Below, in pieces: positions 1 to 7,103 of a stretch of DNA of 24,695 nucleotides. The translations under genes and the position numbers were made by a program. Under the pieces are notes generated by a model. The model saw only the letters and a program-made list of their open reading frames with translations. It made no database searches and was not told the DNA's origin. The stretch is taken from IMG/VR virus record IMGVR_UViG_3300042914_003083, positions 1 through 24,695 of that record. One strand, written 5' to 3'. Source of the stretch: a virus. The number at the start of each line of letters is the position of its first letter. Position 1 is the first letter of the stretch.

Positions 1-502
1 GGAATTGTGTATCACACCCTTGTAGACATTCACGAACCTTTTCTCTTGGAAGTGCTTTTAGTCTTTCTTGTGTTGATTTCTTGAGTTGAGCCAATTCACG
101 TCTTGCGACTTCTTTTGTGATTGTACCGGCCTTTACTGCATCCTTGATTTTCTTCTCTTCTATTCTTGCGTTCATAAGAATTTCACGTTCAGCTGTCTTG
201 AGTGTTTCGATACAAGATTGTGTACATTGTTTGTGTTGTACAAGTAATCTTTCTACGAGTGGTTTTTGTTCTGGTGTGAGATTTAAAAGACGAAGTAGGT
301 CAGCAAATGGACTTGGTGTAACCTTCTTACCGTTATCTGGCTTTGGTCTTTCCGCCACTTGTTCTGATACGGTTCCATCTGGATTAGCAACCATCGTTGT
401 ATAAATCGCATCTGGCTCTGTTGGACCTGTTTCTGTATTTGAGCAACCGACGATTGACATAAGTCCAAGAACTGTGATGAGTGAAAGTAGTGTTGTCTTC
501 AT
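1..502 (-). CDS. phage-encoded lipoprotein, 3' end outside window
   Basis: An open frame starts at the ATG at 502 and runs off the left edge after 167 codons with no stop. The start is set by a strong Shine-Dalgarno, AAAGGAG, six bases before the ATG. The protein begins with a short positively charged N-terminus (MKTTLL), a hydrophobic stretch and a lipobox-like IVGC at residues 17-20, so it should be cleaved at Cys20, lipidated and anchored in a membrane. The mature part has a polar, Pro-rich linker, then a helical region with LTPEQ (an LTxxQ-like motif as in Spy/CpxP-type periplasmic proteins, inferred only) and two Cys pairs of the type CTQSC and CLQGC. The reading frame keeps protein-like composition to the edge. 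Role unknown; a host-envelope protein made during infection (for example superinfection exclusion, as with T5 Llp) is a guess. It lies downstream of the KP-repeat gene, separated by 69 bases. Confidence 0.8.
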   Translation of the reverse strand, partial: MKTTLLSLITVLGLMSIVGCSNTETGPTEPDAIYTTMVANPDGTVSEQVAERPKPDNGKKVTPSPFADLLRLLNLTPEQKPLVERLLVQHKQCTQSCIETLKTAEREILMNARIEEKKIKDAVKAGTITKEVARRELAQLKKSTQERLKALPREKVRECLQGCDTQF

Positions 503-571
503 ATTATCTCCTTTGATAGAATTGTTTTTACAGGAATCCTAATCTACGAAAAAAGTTACAGATTTCCAAAA

Positions 572-1342
572 TTATTTTTGAAATTCTTTTAAAGATTCCC
601 GAACAAGTCTTTTTATTAGACTTCTGAATTGTTCTTCCGTCTTTTCTTTTGGTTTTTCTTCTGGCTTTGGTTCTTCCTTTGGTTTTTCTTCTGGCTTTGG
701 TTCTTCCTTTGGTTTTTCTTCCGGCTTTGGAGTTTCTTTAGGTTTCTCATCTGGTTTCGGTTCTTCCTTTGGTTTTTCTTCCGGCTTTGGAGTTTCTTTA
801 GGTTTCTCATCTGGTTTCGGTTCTTCCTTTGGTTTTTCTTCTGGCTTCTCTTCTGGAGATGGTTCTTCTTGACCAACTGAAGATTCCAATGAAGAATTTA
901 GATTTGAGTTCAGACCGTCACTAAAATTATCAAGACTATCTTCCATTTGGGAAAACATTTCACGTTCTTCGTCTGTTAGTTTACCGTTTATCATTCTTTC
1001 AATTTTAGAGAGAACACGGTTTACATCTCCAATTCTTTTATCAGATTCTTCTGGTTTTGTTGGTTGTGATGAGAGGAATGCGAGTGTTTTATACAATGCC
1101 TTGATAGGACCGTTGTTGTAAAATCTTTCTGAAATACCGAGGAGTTGTTCTTTTTTATCCGAATAAGTTTCATTGGAGGCAAACCCTCTCAACATCTTAT
1201 TGATTCCCTTATTTCCTAATTTTGGAAAGGCTATTGGCAACATACCACGTTGTTTTTCAACAACCATAGCCAAATCAATAAATACCATTAGTGATGTTGC
1301 GTTTCCAGTTGAAAGTAATGTTGCTTCGTTTATACGTTTCAT
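572..1342 (-). CDS. hypothetical protein with Lys/Pro/Glu rod and basic C-terminal helix
   Basis: This 256-aa protein has three parts: an N-terminal globular-looking region (residues 1 to about 145), a rod of about 70 residues made of repeats such as EEKPKEEPKP (about 160-232), and a C-terminal amphipathic basic helix (EEQFRSLIKRLVRESLKEF). I do not recognise the N-terminal part. KP/EP-rich rods are known as stiff spacers, for example in TonB, so the rod probably holds the terminal helix away from the head domain; this is inference. The start is supported by AGAGGAAATT before the ATG, and the gene follows the 105-aa gene by nine bases, so the two are probably co-transcribed. The repeats are also visible as DNA repeats, so their number may vary between relatives. 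Confidence 0.85.
   Translation of the reverse strand: MKRINEATLLSTGNATSLMVFIDLAMVVEKQRGMLPIAFPKLGNKGINKMLRGFASNETYSDKKEQLLGISERFYNNGPIKALYKTLAFLSSQPTKPEESDKRIGDVNRVLSKIERMINGKLTDEEREMFSQMEDSLDNFSDGLNSNLNSSLESSVGQEEPSPEEKPEEKPKEEPKPDEKPKETPKPEEKPKEEPKPDEKPKETPKPEEKPKEEPKPEEKPKEEPKPEEKPKEKTEEQFRSLIKRLVRESLKEFQK
651..850. repeat. tandem 30/60-bp repeat inside the KP-rich gene
   Basis: Units of 30 bases start at 651, 681, 711, 741, 771, 801 and (partial) 831. The units at 651 and 681 are identical, and the 60-base blocks 711-770 and 771-830 are identical to each other. They encode ten-residue units of the form KPKEEPKPEE or KPKETPKPEE. Identical DNA copies point to recent expansion by slippage or recombination. 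Confidence 0.9.
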
Positions 1343-1351
1343 AATTTCCTC

Positions 1352-1669
1352 TTATGGTATCGGTGTTATCATACCCTTCGATTTATCAAGGTAGACACTT
1401 ATACTTGTTTTTTTGTTGAAGAAGTGAAGTTTATTACCATATGGTTTCTTGTATTCATACCCAAGTTTTTTTAGAGTCTGAACAATTTCCTGTTCTTTGT
1501 ATTTGGAGACATCAATTGTGCTATTAGGCAACATTGAAATATCTTTTAGTTGTTTACTAATATCAGAGAACACACCCTCAAATCCTTCGGCTTCACGAAT
1601 GGAAGCGAATTCTTTTCGGATTGACTCTATAATTTCGTTTGTTTCTTTTATAAGTTGAATTTCATTCAT
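1352..1669 (-). CDS. hypothetical phage protein, 105 aa
   Basis: The protein is acidic and helical in its first half (MNEIQLIKETNEIIESI) and ends in a compact alpha/beta-looking part with KKLGYEYKKPYGNKLHFF and a short strand ISVYLDKSKG. No signal peptide or membrane segment is seen. I do not recognise the family. A leader of 55 bases precedes it, carrying a small hairpin and a copy of the ATATTTAT promoter-like motif 32 bases before the ATG, so it probably heads the last transcription unit of the window together with the KP-repeat gene. The Shine-Dalgarno is weak (TAGAG). Confidence 0.8.
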   Translation of the reverse strand: MNEIQLIKETNEIIESIRKEFASIREAEGFEGVFSDISKQLKDISMLPNSTIDVSKYKEQEIVQTLKKLGYEYKKPYGNKLHFFNKKTSISVYLDKSKGMITPIP

Positions 1670-1690
1670 AATAATACTCTAAACAGAAAA

Positions 1691-1715
1691 CACCATATAA
1701 CATAAATATAAGGTG
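1691..1715 (-). terminator. hairpin after the 129-aa gene
   Basis: CACC and GGTG arms plus four further A/T pairs after one mismatch form a stem, followed on the minus strand by TTTTCTGTTT. It lies ten bases past the stop of the 129-aa gene. The stem is modest. The promoter-like motif at 1702-1709 is inside it. Confidence 0.45.
1702..1709 (-). promoter_or_regulatory. candidate promoter motif ATATTTAT before the 105-aa gene
   Basis: The exact 8-mer is on the coding strand, 32 bases before the start codon at 1669, in the only non-coding stretch nearby. It matches copies before other genes of the window. Confidence 0.45.
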
Positions 1716-1724
1716 GTTGGATTT

Positions 1725-2114
1725 TTATATTGAATAGACTCGTATCAATTCAATCTTGATTATCTTCAGTCCTTCTGGCTTCTTCAACATCATAGTATCT
1801 CTGTAATTTTCCCATTCTATTGGGTATGTCTTATCGAGAACTCCGTTGTTCAAATTCATAATCAACTCATTGAGTGCGTTGATTGTATAAATTGTATTAC
1901 TTTCCTTTTTACGATGAACCAAAATTGAACCTGGTAAAAAATCTTTATGTGAATCTAAGAGAACGTTGTATGATAAGATAAGTTCATTTACAAGGTCTTG
2001 TGATTTCAAAAGAAAAACCTTGCTATTCAAAACTCGGAACTCATTTTTTATATCATCTAACTTTTCTTCTATCTCATATTTTTTTACAAATGTACATACA
2101 AGTTGTGTCTTCAA
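1725..2114 (-). CDS. conserved-type phage protein, 129 aa, TTG start
   Basis: The protein begins MKTQLVCTF and contains HRKKESNTIYTINALNELI near residues 68-86, a pattern I associate with a small conserved protein of unknown role in T4-like environmental phages (from memory, not checked). No ATG exists in the frame until late in the protein, so the start is the TTG at 2114. That TTG overlaps the TGA stop of the 61-aa gene (TTGA), and GAGAGG lies just before it; translation is therefore probably coupled to the upstream gene. No signal peptide, membrane segment or catalytic motif is visible. Confidence 0.85.
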   Translation of the reverse strand: MKTQLVCTFVKKYEIEEKLDDIKNEFRVLNSKVFLLKSQDLVNELILSYNVLLDSHKDFLPGSILVHRKKESNTIYTINALNELIMNLNNGVLDKTYPIEWENYRDTMMLKKPEGLKIIKIELIRVYSI

Positions 2115-2296
2115 TACCTCTCTCTCGTTTGTTCCCGAATATTTTCCATTACTGCCTTTACAATCTGTGGGTTGTCAATCTTACGATTCAAAATCTCTAA
2201 AAGTTCATATAAGTGTGATTCATTTTCCAAATCAATTATCCCTGATGGTATTTTCTTTGACCATTCATTTACAATCTCTTCAATCATGTTTATCAT
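2111..2296 (-). CDS. small phage protein, 61 aa
   Basis: A short, helical, charged protein (MIEEIVNEWSKKIPSGIIDL at its start after MIN). The pattern NEW..ki..GiiDl.n..Hl..L..iL resembles a small helical module that I recall at the N-terminus of larger proteins in T4-like environmental phages; here it stands alone. That link is inference. AGGA lies nine bases before the ATG at 2296; a second ATG at 2287 is possible. Its last codon overlaps the TTG start of the next gene. A promoter-like ATATTTAT sits 29 bases upstream, inside the end of the preceding polymerase-like gene. Confidence 0.75.
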   Translation of the reverse strand: MINMIEEIVNEWSKKIPSGIIDLENESHLYELLEILNRKIDNPQIVKAVMENIREQTRERY

Positions 2297-2323
2297 TTGT
2301 AGTATTCCTATAATAGTATATGA

Positions 2324-3538
2324 TTATAAATATGGAGATATGATACCAAAATTCTCACCAACAGAACATTTTGTAGTCATACCATCGGTTTCAAAAAAAC
2401 GTTTTAGTTGTGGTATCAGTTCCACTTCATGAGGTGGAACGTCAAATACAAAGGCATCGTAGAGATACATACACAATACCGTTCTTTTGTCCTCTAATAG
2501 AGGTAGAATCGTTTTTAATTTACGGACGTTGTATTCCGTCTCTAATGATTGTAAGAAGTAATTGAATACCTTATTTGGTGTTGGGTCTTCTATTTCACGG
2601 AATCTCTTATGATAGAAGTATGATTCTGTATAACCCTTTTCAACATACTCTTGATATAGTTCATCAATCATTGCTTGAACTCTTTGGAAAAATGGATGTT
2701 GTAAGAATTGGTCTGTGATTGTTCCATAGATGTTTTGGAACACTCGTGACTTTACTTCGTCATATGAAATATTGAGTCCCAACTCTTCCTTTATTTCTTC
2801 ATATGGGTGTTTCGTAAACTTGTAGTCAAGAATCTTTGCTAGTAGTTTTATGTGGAAAGCATCATAGTCAAACTGAACAATCTTCCCTCCTTCAAAACGA
2901 GAATGAATCTTATTACGTGTACCATCGTTTTTGTTCAAGGCAGAGAAGTTGAAGTTGTTCCATGAATTACTTGGACGAGAAGTTGCGGTGTACCACATAT
3001 AGTTTTGTTTCTTCGTCTCATCACCAACAGGAATCTGGCTAGTTTCTATAAACTTGAACGTGTTTGTAAAATCCTCACAATAGTCGATACATTCCTGTGA
3101 AATCTTATCTGGCTTGTAGTATGGAAGTGTAAAGAGAATTATGTTCTCTGCAAACTCAATCAATTTTGAAAGAGGTATTATCTTCGTCAACTTTTTAGAA
3201 TCGTGGTATCTCGAATAAAAGTTCTCCATCACAGTTGTGTAAAATTCTTGTATATTCACGTGGTCGTGAATGTAGTAGTGTAGATATGAATTTAGGTCAA
3301 TACCACCCTTGAAACTATGGTATATCATGGCCTTCTTATTCAAGACAAGTGAATTTTGGTGAAGTTTTATGGACTGTAATTCGTATTCGGACGGGAGTGA
3401 ATCTGGATGAGTAAAGTTTATGAACTTTGTAGTTCCATTGATAAAGTACAGATACAAACCAACTAATTCCGAATCAGATGAATGGAAGTTGTTGTTTGAA
3501 AAGAATGGAATACAGATACATGGGGTATCTTGAAACAT
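2324..3538 (-). CDS. family A DNA polymerase palm/fingers-like protein, no exonuclease domain
   Basis: The second half of this 404-aa protein carries the ordered signature of the family A (Pol I) polymerase core. TSRPSN with R188 matches TGRLSS; IVQFDYDAFHIKLLA matches motif A (VSADYSQIELR) with D224 in the place of the metal-binding Asp; VKSRVFQNIYG matches motif B with K263, F267 and Y271 at the spacing of K758, F762 and Y766 of E. coli Pol I; NKVFNYFLQSLETEYN matches the helix before motif C; and LYDAFVFDV matches motif C (VHDE) with D361. Several active-site residues differ: motif A Glu is His229, motif B Arg is Tyr, motif C His-Asp-Glu is Tyr-Asp-Ala. The first 170 residues show no 3'-5' or 5'-3' exonuclease motifs. 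At 404 aa it is far shorter than Pol I (about 930 aa). TAGGAAAT precedes the ATG and overlaps the stop of the upstream gene. Whether it still polymerises is open. Confidence 0.75.
   Translation of the reverse strand: MFQDTPCICIPFFSNNNFHSSDSELVGLYLYFINGTTKFINFTHPDSLPSEYELQSIKLHQNSLVLNKKAMIYHSFKGGIDLNSYLHYYIHDHVNIQEFYTTVMENFYSRYHDSKKLTKIIPLSKLIEFAENIILFTLPYYKPDKISQECIDYCEDFTNTFKFIETSQIPVGDETKKQNYMWYTATSRPSNSWNNFNFSALNKNDGTRNKIHSRFEGGKIVQFDYDAFHIKLLAKILDYKFTKHPYEEIKEELGLNISYDEVKSRVFQNIYGTITDQFLQHPFFQRVQAMIDELYQEYVEKGYTESYFYHKRFREIEDPTPNKVFNYFLQSLETEYNVRKLKTILPLLEDKRTVLCMYLYDAFVFDVPPHEVELIPQLKRFFETDGMTTKCSVGENFGIISPYL
2326..2333 (-). promoter_or_regulatory. candidate promoter motif ATATTTAT before the 61-aa gene
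   Basis: Exact 8-mer on the coding strand, 29 bases before the start at 2296, overlapping the last codons of the polymerase-like gene. Confidence 0.4.
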
Positions 3539-3543
3539 ATTTC

Positions 3544-4209
3544 CTACGCGTTGTTTACGTTGTATATTGAAAATTCTCTGAAGTTCGTTAGAACCTTTTT
3601 CAATATAGGGAATTTTTTCGAATATTTCTCAACAATTCTTTTATTTGTATTGTAAACTCCGGAAATTTTTAGGATGCCATCTTGTATAACATCAAATTCT
3701 GGGCCATCTATTTTCCAAGGCAATTCAATCAGTTCGTAGAGATATTGGTTTATTCCATTATTTTGAGTTGGATATGTGTCTGCCTGTTTCTTATCTATTT
3801 CTATTGGTAATCTCGATTCCAATTCATTTCGTTTAAAAACAAAATAACGTGTCATTATACCACGAGATTTTTCTTTTGCAGAAGGTTGACGTATAGTCGC
3901 AATAGGTGAGACAAATCTATAATACTTTGTTGGTCCAGATAACTCACGTTTTTGTCCATTAAACACACCATAATTTACAATATCAACATATCGAAAATAT
4001 GATTCTGATTTATTCTTATATGGAACCAAAACACGAGATTTTGTTGGGTGCCATGATTGTTCAGTAAAAACTTCATTCGTTGATTCATAGATGTGATAGA
4101 ATCCTCTATAATTTTCCCAAGTATCTAATATCATCCACTCCGAACCATTTGTAAATAGTCCTTCTTTTATTTCATTATCCGCGTAATATATTTTTTTACG
4201 ATTAGCCAT
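3544..4209 (-). CDS. probable virion/tail-associated protein of unknown function
   Basis: This 221-aa protein follows the hub gene after one base and precedes the polymerase-like gene by five, so it belongs to the tail operon. It has an aromatic-rich beta-type N-terminal half (YRGFYHIYESTNEVFTEQSW at about residues 34-53, a turn pattern I associate with small virion proteins of large environmental phages) and a second half with RYFVFKRNE, IEIDKKQAD and a Leu/Pro-Trp segment ELPWKIDG. No transmembrane segment, signal peptide or enzyme motif is visible. Function not identified; a structural or assembly role is inferred from position only. Confidence 0.8.
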   Translation of the reverse strand: MANRKKIYYADNEIKEGLFTNGSEWMILDTWENYRGFYHIYESTNEVFTEQSWHPTKSRVLVPYKNKSESYFRYVDIVNYGVFNGQKRELSGPTKYYRFVSPIATIRQPSAKEKSRGIMTRYFVFKRNELESRLPIEIDKKQADTYPTQNNGINQYLYELIELPWKIDGPEFDVIQDGILKISGVYNTNKRIVEKYSKKFPILKKVLTNFREFSIYNVNNA

Positions 4210-4210
4210 T

Positions 4211-6607
4211 TTATGCCTTTAGCTTATTTGGGTCTATTCTAGCTTTGGTATTTAGTGTTGTTTCCCAAACTCCATTCTGAATAGTGTGTGATATTTTAGT
4301 TATAACGAAAACCATACCTTCTTGATTATATCTCGCAGGTATAAGATTTGTTTTTATGACATCTCCGAATTTAAAACCATCAATCCCATCAATTGTGATA
4401 GACAAATCAATCGGATATAGAACCTTTGTCAACCAGTGGGTTCCTTCATTTTGAGGAGATGAACGTTTATATCTGGCATAGTTTCCTTTCAATCCAGTTG
4501 AGAATGTTGGACCTGCCCCGTTTGTTTTGAACTTACCTTTTTGATCTTCTATTTGTTGTTTTGCAGCTGTAAAATCATCAGTCGCCCCCTTTGCCGAGAA
4601 TGAAACATCAGATGCAGATTTTCCACCCCTAGCTTCCGTAAATGCGGCGGCAGCAGAAGCTGCTGGTGGTTTTGATGTTATACTAACAGATTTCAAAATA
4701 GGTTTAGCTATCGTTGCATAAAAGCCATACGGTACAACAGGGTCTGTGGTCTCCTGTGCCAGATTCATGTCTTCTATCGTCAGAATTGCTTTTTCAGTTT
4801 CACCTTTCGACGGAGTTCCACCTTTCGGCGGGTCTAATAATTGAGTGGCAAGTTGGTACATTTCACCGGATGCGTAATTAACCTTCTTTATTAGTTCGTC
4901 AAAAAATCCAGTAATATTTTTGTATTCTATACTTGTTTGATTTTCTTTTACAAATGAACGATAAGTATCTATAACGGTAGTTGTTGATATAAGAATATTT
5001 CCAATATCTATTAGATTATTACCATCGGATGATTTTAAAATTGATTCTGCAGCACCTGGACCAAAGGGTTTAAACTCACCATAAGCGCCCATCTTCTCAT
5101 CTGGAAAATATACCTCTTCTGGTGCAGAAGATACGATAGCAATTCCTTTATCTTCACTTCCCACTAAATATTGTGTAGTATTCCCGAAGCATTGTATTTT
5201 AAATAAATTTTTTCCCATTGGATTATCAGATAGAACTGTGTTAATAAATTCTGTTAAATCACCAAGTTTTACATAATAAATAGGTTGAACTATAGGGTCT
5301 GGAACTGTTGTATTATACAAATTATTTGCCTGTGTATTTGTATTTTGTGTTATACTCGGTGGGTTTGGAGATGATTTATCTCTAAGTGATTTACTAGCAA
5401 TATTTTGAGTTGTTCTTGCCAATTCGTCTGCGGACGATGACAATGCACTATCTCCACCCGTAAACTCTTTCTTTAGATTCTGAATGTGGTATTGCCTAAC
5501 TCTTTCGATATGCGATTTATATGCAGATATATCTCCACTCTTCTTGACTTGTAAGGAACTACCGTCTGTCTGTGTTTCTCGTTCAAACCACTCAAACTTT
5601 GCACCACTACCCTCATCAGCTATCCGTTTATCAGCATCTTCCAACGGCTTTAAAACGTCATTCTCAAAAAATGGTGCATATTTTTTTGCGATTTCTTGCT
5701 TCTTTCCGTCAAGATCTAATTGTCTTTGGTAATTACTCTTATTAGTTTTTTGTGTTTCTGAAAGTTTATCATCTGGCAAGTCAGCAAGAGACATAGGCAT
5801 TCCTATCGCAAAGTAACTCAATTTTCTTCCGTCTGATCCGGATGGATAGTAACGAACAGTTGCTTCAGTTACGCTTTTATTATTAGTACCGCCTAAATTT
5901 TTAACTTCCTTTTCGATAATACCCGCTAAATCCCCATCAGGTATAGGTTGTGCAAGTGGATCTGTTTGTGTAGAATTTGGATCTGGATTTGTCTGTTCTC
6001 CGGAAACACCTATTGCTATTGTTGCCTTTGAAACAATACTACATTTTGCAGTTATTGATAAGTCTTGATTCACACTCCAATCAAAATTATAGATAATACC
6101 AGTCAATTGCCCATTATTTGGGCCACCATCACGAACAGACCAACCGTATTTTATCTGAACTTCTTTTCCTGGTTTGAAAAATGCATTTTCAATACCCTCC
6201 ATCATAAATCCATCTTTTGATATATCTGGATATATCGTAAACGAAAAACTACCTTTCAACAAGGAGCCAATTGTCCCTTCATTAGAAAGTTCCACCGACT
6301 GTAATAATGGATATTTTGGTTGATTTCTGGTTGAATCATATAGCGTAAGATTACCACCCCTATCAGACATAACACGAGAGTGGGAACTTCCCAAAGTAAT
6401 ACCACCACCAGTTATTATAGCATACGCAATTTTTCCATATGACCAAAGTAATCTCTCCGCTTCAGGAAATCCCGATTGTCCTTTTGTTGGACGTTGAGAC
6501 CTGACACGAGATCCATAAAATTCACCGCGTTTATTTAGTTCATTTTGTACGTCTTGATCAACTGGTCTGTAAAATGGATTAAATTTTCCAGATTTATCTA
6601 ATGCCAT
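4211..6607 (-). CDS. baseplate hub protein (gp27/gpD-like)
   Basis: This 798-aa protein has the shape of a contractile-tail hub. The N-terminal third contains beta-rich segments (SVELSNEGTIGSLLKGSFSF, then KPGKEVQIKYGW and TGIIYNFDWSVNQDLSITAK, residues about 105-195) typical of the first tube-like domain. A long polar, helical and probably flexible middle region follows. The C-terminus (about 720-795) has DLSITIDGIDGFKFGDVIKT, then FVITKISHTIQNGVWETTLN, which is the hallmark end of hub proteins of the gp27/gpD/VgrG-N kind. In the virion it would form the trimer linking tail tube and spike. GAGGTAGGT just before the ATG gives a good ribosome binding site. It lies between the LysM gene and the 221-aa gene with almost no spacing. 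An Ala-rich low-complexity stretch occurs near residue 645. Confidence 0.8.
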   Translation of the reverse strand: MALDKSGKFNPFYRPVDQDVQNELNKRGEFYGSRVRSQRPTKGQSGFPEAERLLWSYGKIAYAIITGGGITLGSSHSRVMSDRGGNLTLYDSTRNQPKYPLLQSVELSNEGTIGSLLKGSFSFTIYPDISKDGFMMEGIENAFFKPGKEVQIKYGWSVRDGGPNNGQLTGIIYNFDWSVNQDLSITAKCSIVSKATIAIGVSGEQTNPDPNSTQTDPLAQPIPDGDLAGIIEKEVKNLGGTNNKSVTEATVRYYPSGSDGRKLSYFAIGMPMSLADLPDDKLSETQKTNKSNYQRQLDLDGKKQEIAKKYAPFFENDVLKPLEDADKRIADEGSGAKFEWFERETQTDGSSLQVKKSGDISAYKSHIERVRQYHIQNLKKEFTGGDSALSSSADELARTTQNIASKSLRDKSSPNPPSITQNTNTQANNLYNTTVPDPIVQPIYYVKLGDLTEFINTVLSDNPMGKNLFKIQCFGNTTQYLVGSEDKGIAIVSSAPEEVYFPDEKMGAYGEFKPFGPGAAESILKSSDGNNLIDIGNILISTTTVIDTYRSFVKENQTSIEYKNITGFFDELIKKVNYASGEMYQLATQLLDPPKGGTPSKGETEKAILTIEDMNLAQETTDPVVPYGFYATIAKPILKSVSITSKPPAASAAAAFTEARGGKSASDVSFSAKGATDDFTAAKQQIEDQKGKFKTNGAGPTFSTGLKGNYARYKRSSPQNEGTHWLTKVLYPIDLSITIDGIDGFKFGDVIKTNLIPARYNQEGMVFVITKISHTIQNGVWETTLNTKARIDPNKLKA

Positions 6608-6609
6608 AC

Positions 6610-6951
6610 CTACCTCATTTCATTCAAATCTTTTATCAACCTTGATATTGGTTGGTAACTATCATAGTAAGGAATTCTTATTATCACACCGGGTGGTATC
6701 ATAAGTGTACCATTTCCAATTCCATTTGCTTTTGCAATTACGTGCCAGAAAACTTCATCGCCGTAAAATTCTTTTGCTAACAAATCTAATCTGTCATTTT
6801 CCTGTGAGAGAATGTATGTATCTTCACTCAAAATATCATTGAAATCTGGATATAATGTTGTTTCCAATCGTCTTACAGATCTGACTTTACCATCAGATTC
6901 TATTTTTCTTGAATTGTTTACTATATTAGAATTTTCGTATCGTGAAGACAT
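6610..6951 (-). CDS. LysM-domain baseplate protein (gp53/gpX-like)
   Basis: A 113-aa protein with a polar N-terminal arm and a LysM-like module at about residues 45-96: YILSQENDRLDLLAKEFYGD, then FWHVIAKANGIGNG and PPGVIIRIPYY. The pattern DRLDxLAxxFYGD...PGxxIRIP is characteristic of the small LysM proteins placed beside the hub in contractile tails (T4 gp53, the P2 gpX type and Afp7-like proteins). It probably sits where the tube meets the baseplate rather than on the cell wall. The gene directly precedes the hub gene, with two bases between stop and start. Its own start region is a very AT-rich leader (A8 run) without a clear Shine-Dalgarno. Confidence 0.85.
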   Translation of the reverse strand: MSSRYENSNIVNNSRKIESDGKVRSVRRLETTLYPDFNDILSEDTYILSQENDRLDLLAKEFYGDEVFWHVIAKANGIGNGTLMIPPGVIIRIPYYDSYQPISRLIKDLNEMR

Positions 6952-6982
6952 AATTTTTTTTATTAAAAATCAAATATTGTTA

Positions 6983-7103
6983 TTAAAGTGGCAAATCTAC
7001 ATTTTCAAAATTTGCAGAATCACCGATTTCCAATGCCGCTTGTCTGTTCATTTCATCTATTTGTTCTTGACGAGTAAGAGGTTTTGGAATTTCTATTGCA
7101 CAT
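6983..7103 (-). pseudogene. small frameshifted ORF or post-stop extension of the giant repeat protein
   Basis: Immediately after the TAA of the 2040-aa gene, the same frame continues open for 39 codons (CAIEIPKPLTRQEQ... ending FENVDLPL) to a double TAA at 6980-6985. An ATG at 7103-7101 overlaps the stop (TAATG) and has AGGA five bases upstream, an ideal start, but its frame ends after 16 codons. Dropping one A near 7096-7097 would join this ATG to the 39-codon frame. The simplest reading is a small gene, MC-IEIPKPLTRQEQIDEM and onward, broken by one extra base in the genome or assembly. Stop readthrough or a ribosomal slip are alternatives. Confidence 0.45.

Noticed and set aside
651-850. 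CRISPR-like repeat array
   Set aside because: Units are contiguous without unique spacers and encode in-frame protein repeats.
616-880. Open frames on both strands across the Lys/Pro/Glu repeat
   Set aside because: They are by-products of the 30-base repeat, with extreme composition and no start signals; the 256-aa frame explains the region.
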